64,000 nucleotides of DNA from Nemopilema nomurai (Eukaryota > Cnidaria > Scyphozoa > Rhizostomeae > Rhizostomatidae). Within the stretch, counting starts at the first letter, position 1; each line of letters begins with the position of its first letter. The stretch is taken from the NCBI GenBank assembly GCA_003864495.1, contig ML133383.1, positions 6,432,880-6,496,879 of the forward strand, written 5' to 3'. This document shows positions 48,083 to 62,000 of the stretch, piece by piece. The translations under genes were made by a program, and so were the position numbers. The notes beneath the pieces were generated by a model, which saw nothing but the letters and a program-made list of their open reading frames with translations, was not told where the DNA came from and searched no databases.

Positions 48083-49809
48083 CTAGGGTAAAAGAGCACA
48101 ACATGTAATGGTAAGCACCTCTAGAGGAATCTACTTCTAGCAACATGATATTGCAAGGTTGACAAGTTATCAAGAATGGGCAAAGACAAAATCTGATATT
48201 GATATTGAGCCTTGTCAATGGCATAATCATATTATTATTGCAATGAACAATGTTTCAAACAGATAATGCTCATTTTATTCCATTCTCCAATTCGTAGTGA
48301 TAACCTACACAAAACACTCTTGGTGCACATGTGTGGTAGTACTTTAATAAAAACAATGTTTTAGCATAAAAGAATGGGATGATGAAGCATGATCAGGCAC
48401 AAGTTGTTTATCTTATCAGCCATTTCAATATGACTAACTGAGGGCTACACTTGCAGTGTTCTTCGCATAAAGCTTACAGGAAAAGGGCTTGGATGAAACT
48501 TTTGCTACATTCAGTTTTAATTTAGGTTGGAAGGAATCCTAAAGACTGGAGGTGTAAATATATAAAGTGCAGCATAGATGCCCTAGATGTCGTTCAAAAA
48601 GTTCTAATCGCGTTGTATAAGTCTAGTCCTTTGTACTTTACACAATTACCATACCTATATTAAAATAGTCAAAATGTCATTAACAAAGAGCACAAATTTT
48701 CAACAGTAGGTTGAATTAATTGCGATCAAGTTGACGTTTAATTTTGATGCAACCATAGCAAGAAAAAAATTAAAAAAACCTGGCAGTGATTTTAACTTGG
48801 ACTAGGAGCGCCGATTTGACCTTTTTCAGAAGCTAAGTCTTAAACATGCTTGGTGTTAAAAGATGTATACGAAAAACATAACATTGTTAACAAAATTGGG
48901 TTAAATGTACCTTTTATTTTAGTTATTCACTTATTCATCGGTCTTGTTCCTTCCACCATGCCATTGCTCATTTTGGAACTTTTGCGGGTTCTGAAATCGA
49001 GGTTTGTTTTGAATCTGAATGGTTTCTAGGACAACAAGTGTGTTCTTTCGATGTAAAACACGTGGACAGATAGAATCGCCTTCGTGAAAGTCCCAATGAA
49101 ATTAAATTTCAAATTTAAATTTCAAGCTCATGTGATTGAGCAACATTTACAACCTTAGAACAATAAAATCAAACTAATCACAATATTAGAAGAAGTTGCC
49201 CAGGACACTGGGAGAACCAGAAAGGTTCTCGCGACCAGGACCCTGATCCTTAGGTCTTTGGTCTTTGGTGCAGCTTACACGCTTTTCTGGTGCATAGGTC
49301 TTTGGTGCAGCTTACACGCTTTCTTATTATAAGAGACCTAGCTTAAGCTTCGCCGATAAACCTAGCTTAAGCTTATCTTAATTCTAGGGAATTTTGGACA
49401 CATTTTACCAGTAAAATTTTCTTTTAAGTTTCTTAATTGAAATGCATAGAAATTAAAACTAAAAACCAAGGTATAAATAACAGTGTAAACATCCAAGTGG
49501 GAAAATAGCAAATAAGGAGAGAAGAAGTAGTCACTACCACCTGGTTACATCCTCAAACTCAGACGAGGGATGGTTGTGTGCGCCCTTGTTTATTTCAAGC
49601 AATTAGATAAAACAAAGGGCTTGGAAGGGGCAGAAAAAGATAAAAGAACAATTCATCAGCCAGAAATCTACGAGGGACATTTCGGGGCATTCGATGCACC
49701 GTAAGGGCTCTCTCCCTTACATAAGATTTAAGGATACTGCCCTGGGACAAGTAGCAAGAAGTTCATCTAAAGTTTGCATTAAACTGAATATATGGGAATG
49801 GCCTCATTA
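48083..49809. other. Upstream of the RGS22-type exons; start exon unseen
   Basis: The acceptor before 48082 shows that at least one more exon lies upstream. A short ATG frame at about 48978-48937 on the minus strand closes before any donor of the required phase, so it was not accepted. A 37-bp-spaced direct repeat (GGTCTTTGGTGCAGCTTACA at about 49260 and 49297) and a repeated CCTAGCTTAAGCTT (about 49337 and 49361) lie here. Confidence 0.4.
49258..49374. repeat. Short direct repeats
   Basis: Two copies of a ~28-bp segment containing GGTCTTTGGTGCAGCTTACA spaced by 37 bp, then two copies of CCTAGCTTAAGCTT spaced by 24 bp. No function is apparent. Confidence 0.7.
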
Positions 49810-50209
49810 CACGCTTTTTTATAAGGAACCACTTTATAAGGAACCTACATGTAGAAGGCCGAAATATTTAAAGAACTTATACTACTAAAAACGAAACCCC
49901 TAAGGAACTTTTCGATTTGAAACATTTTTATAACTGCAAGCATCAAGAACTAAAAAGTCGGTTCCATTCATTTGCAGCCAATACTCGCATAGTTTGTTTG
50001 CTATTCGTGTGTCAAGTGCTTCGTTGAGTAGTTTCCGCATATGCTGTCTAGCCCCTCTCTCTATTAAGTGCTTAAGCTTATTGGTATGCAGTGAAAATTA
50101 AGGAACTTTTAAGAAACTTTTGGTACTAAAATCTGACGATTTGAGGTCTACGAATAAGGAACTTCTGGAACTAGGCCTTGAGGTAGGTTCCTTATAAAAA
50201 AAAAGCGTG
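49810..50209 (+). mobile_element. MITE copy D, full length
   Basis: A 400 bp copy, close to copy B. It begins CACGCTTTTTTATAAGGAAC and ends CCTTATAAAAAAAAGCGTG. TA lies on each side (49808-49809 and 50210-50211). It carries the same internal AAGGAAC(T/C) repeats and no coding frame. Its right end abuts a decayed reverse-transcriptase fragment. Confidence 0.88.
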
Positions 50210-50815
50210 TACTGTGTTGGGAAAACGGTAGATGAAGTGATGTTACAATTGCAAACTGGTATTAGAGAAATATCAGAGTGGTGCAAAAGCAATAGTCTAA
50301 CAATCAACCCAGAAACATCTGAAATAATGACAGTATCAAATAAAAAATTCATTGGGCCTCTATCCCTAGTAAACTAGGTGATAACATCATAAAAGTGGAC
50401 ACTGAATCAAAATATTTACTGTGTGTCCATTGACTGCAAACTAACCTGGAAATCTCAGGTGGCTTACGCAGTATAAAAAACGAACAAGAAATTTAAGCAA
50501 CTTAAAAGATTCCGTTCACTACAACCAGAAGCCCTTGAAAAGATCTATTTCCAGGGTATCCTACCAAGCTGCACCTATGGAATGGCTATTTGGAGAACAG
50601 GACCATCTATGGAACCAATTGAGACAGTTCACAAGAACGCAGCAAAGATAACACACAAGCTGCCTAAATCAACACCTGTGGATAACGTTCTTGAAAAAGA
50701 AAATTGGAAAACTGTTGATTATATCTATAAAAGACGCTCAGCTCGCCTGGCTCAGAAAATAAACAAATACAAGTGTCCTAATGACAGTGGTAGACAAATC
50801 GGGGTTGCTTGAACC
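50210..50815 (+). pseudogene. Non-LTR retrotransposon reverse transcriptase, 5'-truncated relic
   Basis: Translated in pieces across three frames, this reads as the C-terminal part of a non-LTR reverse transcriptase. The order is YCVGKTVDEVMLQLQTGI, EWCKSNSLTINPETSEIM, LTWKSQVAYAV, LPSCTYGMAIWRTGP, IETVHKNAAKITHKLP and WKTVDYIYKRRSARLAQKIN. These correspond to the post-catalytic palm and thumb and the C-terminal tail that follow the YADD motif in animal elements. Stops (50376, 50437 area) and frame changes show it is dead. The catalytic YxDD region is absent because the fragment begins at the MITE edge. Confidence 0.85.
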
Positions 50816-53274
50816 AAAATCTCGAAAGTCTGCAGTTTGCTAATTTCTCAGCTTTTAATATTTCACTTAGAAGTACAATGTCAGCACCTCAAAAGGACCT
50901 GAGACAATTTCAGAACAAAATATTTGAAACAGTCTGACTCATTGTTAAATGCTCAAAATAACATTTATACATATAGGGAGATGAATCATCAAACCTGTAA
51001 TTGTAACTCAAAAGTAACTCAAGTGCAAAATACTGCAATTTTTTTACTGACAGTTGCAAAGAATAAGCGAAGGGTGCCACCCAGAAAAATACCCTTTATT
51101 GGGATTTATCACATATGCAGGAACCTGGAAAATCTGGAGTACCAAACAATTGACAGATAGGAAACATTGGAAAATTAACCATTAGCTGAAATATAGGTTA
51201 AGGGTAAAAATGGGGTGAAGAATCAAATCACAGCTTCAGCTTTGTGAAGCAGATGCTGGAACTAACACAATTATTTGCTGAACATGATTTTATGTAGTTT
51301 TTCTTTGCACTATTACATGTGGTTTCCATTTGCTTGTGGATGTTTCTTTCAAGTGAAGAACTGATAATAGGAGGGGAAGAAATTCACATTTGAAGCACTT
51401 CGTGCCCCTCATTTTGATCGTTTGGGGCATGTTATCGAAAGAGTGCCATCACTTCTTCCAAGTGAGCCAAAGGTCGTGAACTTCCTCGTAGGGGCAATAA
51501 CATGTGCTTCCTCCAGCACCCGCCTCGAAGAACCAATGGGAATCGAGAGCGGTGTTGCGTTGACAGCAAGTGTCCTTAGACATAGGTTCCTTCTTGTTGA
51601 TGAAGGCGTCAACCTTACGAAGTATTGATAATTACAAGCTTTCCGGAATCAGGTAATTGAAAAAAGTTTGTTTACGAATATCTACATTGTGTGCTGCCAA
51701 TAGAAATGGTCGCCAATGGAAATCAATGTATTCATTTGCTTCGTAAATAATGCATGAAGTTCGTTACAAGAGCTGTCGCAGTTCTGAGAACATATCCCCA
51801 GCTGAAATTACTCAATTCGTCAAAGCAAGTTTAGTTTTTTTGAAGTCACGACTGTTTCTTATTTGGGCATAATTCAGAGGTTTGTATCGCAGGTGAATCT
51901 GGCGGAAATCGTTGTTACCTTGGTTGGCCGTTTGCTGACCCGGCCTATTTATTAGGCAGCCATTTGTCAAGTTTTCATCTAAAGAATACATCCTATATCC
52001 CATTTTTTATTTTTAGCAGTTGTTTCGTATTTCTGCTGCCCTATGAGGCTGCCGAATTAAACGAGCTTAAATTGAAAAGGCCGTTCCGTATTTTATTCGA
52101 GAAGAATCATTTTATTTCTCCCGAGAGTCTTCACAGATCTGTCCTCTCCAATTGACTTTCATGCTTTATACCATTATATATTTTCCATACTTAAGAACTA
52201 GTATAGTCGTTCACCTTATCACCAACTGTGTCATATCAAAATTTCAAAGATTGTCCCAATTTTTTGAAAGAGCAGAAAGGGGTGGCATCCATTTCTTGCC
52301 GAGGCAAGCAATCCCACACACTCATCACATGCTGTAAGAGTGTCTGTCTTGTCAGCAAATTTGATTTTCTTCTTATCTTTGTCTTATCCATTCCAAGACA
52401 AATTTTGTACAAAGTTAAGGCAAAGAGTTAATCTTGTCTTCTTTTTCCTTGTCATCAGTTTATTAAGTCTTGATTGGAACACCACTTAATCACCCATGTT
52501 ATAGCATGTACAAATCACCCATTGGGGGTACATCACATGTTTCTTTATCAAATCAATCAGAGTGTAGCCTAGCAGAGTGTAGAAAAGTATTCTCTTTGGT
52601 TTGCTTTGGAGAACTAGTTGTTGTTATAGGCTTTGTAAAAACTGTGGAAGAAAAACATACTGATTGTGAAGAAATTATTTTTATTAATTTTTATTTTGGC
52701 AATTTAACAGCTAATGAAAAAGAAAGACCTGTCACACAAAGAGCCATGAACTGTTTTGTGTAATATTTTGTGTATGATGTAAGCCAGGTTGTTGGATATC
52801 TACAAGCTTGCCTTACAAGTAAAATAATATTGTATCCCATCCTGAGCACAATCCCATGCACAGACTTCATATGTTAAGTGTGGTTTACTAAATAAATCTA
52901 TGGTTCTTGATAAATACAACTTAAAACAAATACATAAAAACCTAGCTTCTCAACTTAGACAACATTGCAAGTTTGCAAGACTGATTATAAAAAATATGTA
53001 ATGACTTTCTAATTAAAGTCATGAGCATTCAAATAGTGATTCAATGCAGAAGTTTGATAGCATGATTTTTAGTAGTAAGTTGTTGGACCACATATGGCAA
53101 TGATCAGATTGCCCTTAAACTGCTATTTGAAGGTCTGTTACACATGTCAGTCATACTGCAAAAAAGCTACCAGCTTGGCCAAATAGAAAGAAAAAAGTTT
53201 TAATGTAGTCTGGATTTTTTAAAGCAGTAAGAAGGAGTTGTTCATGTAAGTTTTTTCTTGTGTAGATCCCAGTA
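50816..53274. other. Intergenic between RT relic and LITAF-like gene
   Basis: An unassigned open frame (about 51373-51629, plus) is present; see the separate entry. The acceptor-like TTTTTTCTTGTGTAG just before 53266 suggests a 5' UTR exon of the next gene somewhere in this interval. Confidence 0.4.
51373..51629 (+). CDS. Orphan open frame, unknown
   Basis: About 85 codons are open to a TGA, with an in-frame internal ATG late in the frame. The peptide has a mixed, protein-like composition (KFTFEALRAPHFDRLGHVIE, then LPSEPKVVNFLVGAITCASS, then RHRFLLVDEGVNLTKY). I do not recognise it. It may be a single exon, a relic of a mobile-element gene, or chance. Confidence 0.22.
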
Positions 53275-54805
<1,531 letters not shown>

Positions 54806-55972
54806 CATTTGTATAAACTCTTCAAATAGCAAATGTCAAATTAATACTGTCAGGTATAAAAAACTCTTTTCTTTCACCATTCAACTATTTTGTTTACCAA
54901 AGGTATTAAGATTGTATCTTACAAGTTCTTTTTATCTTTGTGGCAGTTAAATATGTGTAATTGTATTAAATTGATTGATGTATTTGTATTAAAGCGATTA
55001 CAAAGATATTTTATCTTGAAGCAAAGCACCTTTCATCTATATTAATTTTCCCATTCTTGTTTTTTTCTTTTTCTACATTTCTACATAAATAGCATGTTTT
55101 TTATAAATTTGCTGTTTTCTCTCCCAAATCTTATATTGGCACTTCATTAAAGAAACTTCAGAGCCAGAGATAACCATTCACTTATTATCAATTTAGTTGG
55201 AGCTAGAAACAGTTCTGATCAGTATCATACCTTTTTTGATTAGAAAAAAGATTATTATCATTACACTAATAATCATATAAATGCTATGCAATATCAATAG
55301 CAGAACCAGTTTTTCATACTTTAAGTACTTTTTCATTGCCTGTAAATGACCAATCACTGTCGCTTCACGTTTCACTTTTAAAAGCTTTGCTTTTGAAAGC
55401 CTTGATGTTTGGCTACTCTGAGAAGTCTCGACAAAAAAAACATTATGTAATAGAAAAATAGGTTCTGCTGTTTCTAGCTATCAAGGAGCTCTGTACCAGA
55501 TAAGCAGTTGTTCATATAAATGGTATATTTGTCTATTAGCCTTTGAAGACCTATCTTGGATGTCTTTGAGATTTATAGACACCCCATTAAGGTCACCTCT
55601 TTAACAGGAAGGACAAATAGGTGGATAAAAAAGGCAAATGAATCAACTGATGCAGACTGATGCTAAATAGATAATTGGTGGGGTGAAGTTTTCTAAAAAA
55701 ATATTCTATTTTACATTTTTTGCAGAAGTACCCACTATAGAGCTTTGTGTCAAATTGTTATCAATTTCATCTTTAACAAAAACTGAATAACTGTGATGGT
55801 AATTTGTAGTGATATATCTGGAACAAAGCTTTTCCTTAGTATATAGGCAGAGAAGAAGCTCATTTGTGTTGTACATCTAAATACATTATAAAATACCTGT
55901 ATCTCATTAAGTTGATACTGTGAAAACAAATTACAAGGAGGAAAAGTAAATTACAAATTGCAAGCAAAGTTT
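54806..55972. other. Convergent intergenic, 3' UTRs
   Basis: AT-rich interval between the LITAF-like and MAD2 3' ends. No open frame or repeat of note was seen. The two transcripts converge here and may overlap. Confidence 0.45.
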
Positions 55973-58834
55973 TCACTGGTCTGTGTCAGTCTTGTATGCA
56001 ACCATTGTTTCAACCTTGTGTATCCCAGTTGAAAGTGATTTGAGTCTTACCTCTTGAGAAAGAGCAATGAAATGAGGGTCGGATTCTTCCCACTCAATGG
56101 GTATTTCTTCATCCTTGTCAGTGTAGACAAGAACATCAAATGAGCCTGGCATAAATTTGCAACAATGTATGTAAAATGAAACAAACATCCATTCAATCCA
56201 AATTTTGAGAAAATATGTCAGAGCAACTACCAAATATATGAAACTGTAACTAAACTTTCAATGTAATGGTTGGGGTACTTAATGCTGTCTAGTGTAGAAT
56301 GGCAGACTTGCATGTAGGCATGGGGCTTGCTGGCATATGACAATTGAAAAATTGACAAATGATAACACTTACAAGTCTACTTTTTAAGCGAGCCCAAAAT
56401 TCTCTTACCCCAACCTTTCCACATGATACCAATTAGATACATTAATCCTTTAATTTCCTTATCTTTTCAAGATAATCACATATCTAAAAAGTAAACTTGA
56501 CAAGCAGATAACTATTGTCAAAACAATTTGGAAAAAATTCATATTGTGGAAGTTGGAATGGAAAAGTTAACCAGCACTGGAATAAAGATGGGGAAATTGA
56601 AAATGGCACCAAAGTCTATTGTTGTACACTGGTCAATAAAAAATGCATGGTAAAAAATTTGAAGATAAACAAAATATTGAAAGAGCATTAATAGCACATA
56701 CATCGGTCTGTTATCATTGGAAGAAATGTAACTGTCGCCACAATTTGCCTGATGATCCCTCTAATTTCTTTTTGAATTTCTTTTACTGGCTTATTCTTAG
56801 AGTAGCTGTTGAAAAATAAAAGAAGCTATGAAATAAAGAAAAATGAACAAAGTTTTACTGAGAAATAACTTATCTTGTCATCTTTATAAATTTTAGCACT
56901 GCTTCCTAAAAGATTCATAGAAGTGTTTTATGTTGCAATGCTGGTTTTGAACACGAGACCACAAGATCTCGTGGTTGAGAGAAATAATAGGTTGGATTGA
57001 TAAGCTGCATGTGGTGTATACTGAAGATGTATTGATTAAGTGAAGAATTACTCAGACTCAAAGAAGACTCAAATGACAATGAGTTGGAAAAAAGCTAAAA
57101 ATTAAAAACAAGAGGCAATTATTCGATACTATAGAGATTTTGCAATCCAAGTGAAATACAATGTTTTCAAATTACACCAAATTCATATTAATTTCAAAAG
57201 ACATCATGATGAATACGAATAACAACTTTTTGTACTTTTTCTGCAAATTAAAGAGCAACACTCCTTGACTTCTAAAAAAAATATTCTGTTTACCTTGGGT
57301 CAGCTGAAGCAGCTTTGTCACAGTCAATGTCAAATTGCCATCTTTCTAAGTCTTCGTGAGTATCAATAGAAGTTATTACTAGAACAATTTTCTGTATTGT
57401 CTTGGACATCAACCAGGCTGTCAAAAAATCAAATAAATTGCATCTCTTGTCCTCAAGATTTAAGCAGGGAATGAGAGGGATGTTTTTAGACAAGCTTCAC
57501 GAGCAATTTATGATTCTAAATTGGGCAAGCAGACACTGCTTAATCAAATAAGTGTTGAGTAACACCCTGTAGCAAACTTTAATGCTTTAAACTAGTAGCA
57601 ACACTATAATTGCAAAAAAATTCCAGAGAAATAACCCTTAAAAACAGAACACCGACAGGTTTGCCTAGTTGCTGATGTCCTTACAATAGAGCAGATCATA
57701 GTCTCACCTTGAACCTGGCTTAGAATTTTACTAATGTAATCTTTAAGTTCTTCCTGGTCTGTCATTTGCATGGGAAGTCCAAAGTTTGTCTCACGTTTGA
57801 AAGTTTCTGGAGCATAGATACCTCTTTGATAGAGGATGCTAAGGAATAACACAGAAAATGTTAATCATAGACAAATAGCATCAAGTATACAAATGTAGCA
57901 GTTATAAAAAAATGTGTCTTTTTTCACAATTAATAAACAATCACATTTATTAATAGATAAATAAATACATAAATGCTTTGGTGCACTGATTTGTGTAAGT
58001 GTGCATGAAATACATCCTGGACCCCGGTCTGCAGAGTATGGCACTTTTTGACAAGATCTCTGTTGTGCACGAGCAAAAAGCCTATCACGAGCAAAATTTC
58101 TGGTGTGCTAGTGCGCACCAGCTTTTTTCCCCTGTTGTTGCTAAAATTTGTAAATTTGCATTTCACTGTAAAAATGCGAAGGAGACTCAATGTGGGATAC
58201 TCAATAAAGACTGAAGTCTGGGAATTTGTTTGGAAATAAAATTTGCAATTAATGAGAAAAAAAGGCTATGTCTCACCTGTTTATGGCATAATCTGTAGGA
58301 AAGATATGACAGAGGATGAAATAAAATTGTTGGTAGGTTATAGCGATTTTACCAAGAAATATTTCGCTCAACAAATCCTACAATACTTGACTGTTTTCTT
58401 AAGTAAATGAGACATTAGGCAAATAGATAGTTCGTGTGGCTGTTGCTTTAACAGTCATCAAAAAGATCTCAAACAATCAGAAAATGAATAAAGAATGTCA
58501 GTTCATGCTAAAATTATATCATACAGAAAATTTTAAGATAATTTTCTTTCAAGGAAGATGGTGCTTTGGTTATGGTGAAAACTTTTTTCACTGCAGTGGC
58601 AAATTACGGTCAAATCTCAAGAAATATCTAAATATTCATAACAAAACAACTCGCGACTAAAGAAGTGTGATTAAGCGAGATACAAAATTGACGACGTCAA
58701 CCCGAATCGGAGAATACTTCGTAATGCTTAAAAGCACATTGCTTAGCTTGACACATACTAAAATATTCCACGACCATCTCCGCACTGCCCTTAAGAGTAA
58801 CTGTGTCCTTGCTTTTAGTAATTGTAGCCGCCAT
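55973..58834 (-). CDS. MAD2L1: MAD2 spindle assembly checkpoint protein (HORMA domain)
   Basis: Six exons on the minus strand in perfect phase: 58834-58759, 58292-58277, 57838-57708, 57417-57294, 56805-56702, 56145-55973. They encode 207 residues (human MAD2 has 205). Family landmarks run the whole length: TLKGSAEMVVEYF, ILYQRGIYAPETF, DLERWQFDIDCDK, IRQIVATVTFLP, CSFDVLVYTDKD, WEESDPHFIALSQEVRLKSL and IHKVETMVAYK. The HORMA domain binds MAD1 and CDC20 through its C-terminal safety belt and holds back the anaphase-promoting complex at unattached kinetochores. Exon 2 is only 16 nt. The ATG sits in an AGCATGG context. The upstream neighbour ESF1 is divergent. Confidence 0.97.
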
Positions 58835-59028
58835 GCTAGCAAATTTTCTGGAATACTTCGCAACAAGAGGCGATTCAATCAAATTGTTTCCCGCGCCAAA
58901 TATCATTCAGACGCGCTTTGGTTACGAGGCTGGATTGAGCCATCTTGAAAAGAGACCACGAGAGTTTTTGGTGGTGCTACAGAAAACAGCAAAGAAGGAT
59001 CATAATAATTGAACGAGAAGGATTCAAA
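58835..59028. promoter_or_regulatory. Bidirectional MAD2/ESF1 promoter interval with E2F-type site
   Basis: Only 194 bp separate the MAD2 ATG (minus) from the ESF1 ATG (plus), so both transcripts must start here. A palindromic TTTCCCGCGCCAAA at 58887-58900 matches the E2F/DP consensus. GCCATCTTG at 58939-58947 matches the core of YY1 sites. MAD2 is a known E2F-controlled gene in mammals, and ESF1 is a growth-linked ribosome biogenesis gene. No TATA box was seen. Factor binding is inferred from sequence alone. Confidence 0.75.
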
Positions 59029-62000
59029 ATGAGTACTGATAAGAGATTTAGCAAAATGTTAAGGGACCCGAGGTTCAAGGTACAACTTTATTTTGATTGA
59101 GGCAGCACTTAGCTTATTTATAATTGACGTTAACGCAAATGCAACCTTTAATATTCGAGGCAATTATAAGCGAGGCCTTCATACGAGACTCGAAAAATAT
59201 TTATTACTGAAATGACATGGTAAGCTAGTTTTGCCACCAAAATAAAGATACCCATGGCTTACCGAATTTTGTTATTTTCTCGCACACAATGTTTTGCTGT
59301 TCCTCGATGTTTCAGAGATAGTTTAACCAGTATTTATTGATTTAACATCAGGCAATTTTCATACTTTTCATTTCATACATTATTTTTTTATTTCAGAGAA
59401 TGCCCAGAAGATTCAAAAGAGTTCAAATTGACTCAAGGTTTAAATCAATGTTTACAGACAACAAATTTAAGACCAAATGTAAGCTATTGGAATTTGTTTC
59501 ATCACAACTCATTATGTTTTTTCATTCCTAAACATTTGTTCATTTTCTATTTGCTATATGCAGATTCCCAACCTATAAATGATGCAGACACTTTTCTCGT
59601 GTAAACTAAGTATATTCTAATGTGAATATTTCCTTATACAATTTTCATATTTACAATTTGCTTGAATTTGCTTGCAGATTCTGTGGATAAAAGAGGGAGA
59701 CCAATTAAAAGAACTTCAAAAGAGGACCTTGAAAAATTCTATGAGGTTGAGGAAGAGCCTGGTAACGATACTTTGTTGTTTTTAGAGAGCTTTTATACCC
59801 CTTTTTTGTCCATTAGATTTTACATTTTTTATTGGCAAAAGAGTTGTTTTCATGAACTGTTAATTATTATTATGTAGCCTAAGATTTTATGAATTTTTGT
59901 GATCTTATTTATTCCAATCTATTTTCTAGAAAACACAGATAAAGGTGCTACTATAGAAGCTCATGATGTTTTTAAAAAGTATGTTTATGGCTTTAAGCTA
60001 GTTATTTTTATGCTTTGATTCTTCTGGGGTCATGCATTTGAGTCTTGCTTGGGTCAGTTATTTTTCTGCACTCCCTTTGATTCTTTGATTCCTTTATTTT
60101 GTTATATGTTCTTTGCAAACTATTTGAATTTCCTTGTTTATTTTTTCTATCATTCTTTTCCAATCCTGTCAAACCATCAACAAAGCAATTGAGAAATGTT
60201 TTCATTGGAATAAACAAGATAGAAATAAAAGCTCAATCCTTTTAGTTTTTAATGCTTCTTCTAGGGAACATCAAATCGCAGCTAAAAGCCAGATTTCATA
60301 TAATTTGATGTAGTCAAGGTCCACTTTCTTCACACTAAAGTTTTATTTCACTTGTCAGGTCTTCAGATATTTCCCATACATCACAACCCAGTGAAAAAGG
60401 TAAAGATTCCTGCTATGTTACTTGTTAATTTGTGATGTTAAACTTTGGTCTTTGATAATTAAGAGATATATTCTTGCTTTATTCTATTGCATATATTCTG
60501 CTTGGTCCTTTTTTCTTTGCTATGCTTTTGAAAGCTGAAAATTGTTTGGTACCTAAATTGCCACTTTTGAAAAATAACATCTAAGTTGTTACTTAAAGAG
60601 ATATTGTCTGGGTCTTTAGCAAGGAATCTTATTTTGTTATTCATAGTCTACTGAAGAATTGAGACTTAATTTTGCAAATATCTGCAGCTAAACCTTGTCA
60701 AGTTGTCATTGAATGTTAGAGAAATTGTGTGCTCTTTTATAGCTTTAATAGATGTCAGTGCGTCTGATTCAAGTGACAATGATGATGCAGACATAGATTT
60801 CTCAGACATTCGCGGAGGGGGGAATTCTTCTTCATCTGATGAAGAGGAAGGTCCAGATTCAGACAAAGATGAGGTAATAATGTTTTTATGTGTTTAAATT
60901 TCCTGTTCTAAATTGAAATTGAAGGTTAGCTCTAAAATACATATACATATTCAAGCAAAACTGTTTGAGCATGATCTCATGTTCTTCAAACACATCTATT
61001 GTCTGAAGTGATGTTCCAATGATGAAATATTTCTTTCCACCAATGGGTAGGGATGGCTCAAATTTGTTGAAGAAACAAAGTTTGTGAGGGAGATTTGGTC
61101 TTCTGTGTCAGTCCTGTGTTTATTAGCATTTTGAGTCATATATATCTTTTAAACAACAGTAATTCAAATTTTTGCACCATTCATCCCCCCCCCCTTTGTT
61201 TGCACATCCCAGTACTTGATAAATTTTCTGAAACACAACTCTTACCTATTGGAACTTCCAACTTTCCGTGCTCATTAGATATTTCAAATGTTTTTAACCA
61301 CCTGCTAAATGCACTCTTATGGGCACATAAGAGTTGTCAAGAAACACATGGGTGCATGCCTTACTTAAATGCCAATTCTTCTGGTAAGGCACATTTTATT
61401 TTGCATGGCAAATCAATTTAAAGCTCCTAATTATTAATCCTGTGATCTGATAGAGATCTTACAATAGAAAATTCACCTTGTATACAGATGCCTGTCTGTG
61501 TTCCTAGGAACATCTATGGTAATGGTGCACAATGTAGGTGGTTCCAGGGGGCAGTGGCCAGTCCTAATATAGCTCTCTATGTGAATCTTGTTCTATGTTT
61601 ATTATGGAGGTATCTGTCGTTTGTTATCACAGTAATTATTTTATAAAGGGAGTTGATCATGATTGGGGAGAACTTGATAAAGATGCCCCGAGAAAAGAAG
61701 ATGCTGTTTCAACAAGACTGGCAGCTTGCAATTTGGATTGGGACAGGGTTACAGCTAAGGATTTGTTTGGTGAGTTTTGTTAGAATCAATGAGTTATGTT
61801 GTACAGTACCAAGTAGAACATTTCCTGTCATTGCTTTATATTTTTGTGACCCAGTCAGTGAATGTTTTGTTCTGGTTTGTTCTGTTTTGTTTATCTGTTT
61901 GAATAAGATTTCTCATGTCTCTCTTTCTTTTCTAGTCTTATTCAGTTCCTTTGGCGGTGTATTAAAGTCAGTCAAGGTAATTCTTAACCAACCAGCTTGT

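Noticed and set aside
48937..48978. Short ATG frame (MSNGMVEGTRPMN) as the RGS22-type start exon
   Set aside because: It reaches a stop before any donor that would leave the single base needed by the exon at 48082.
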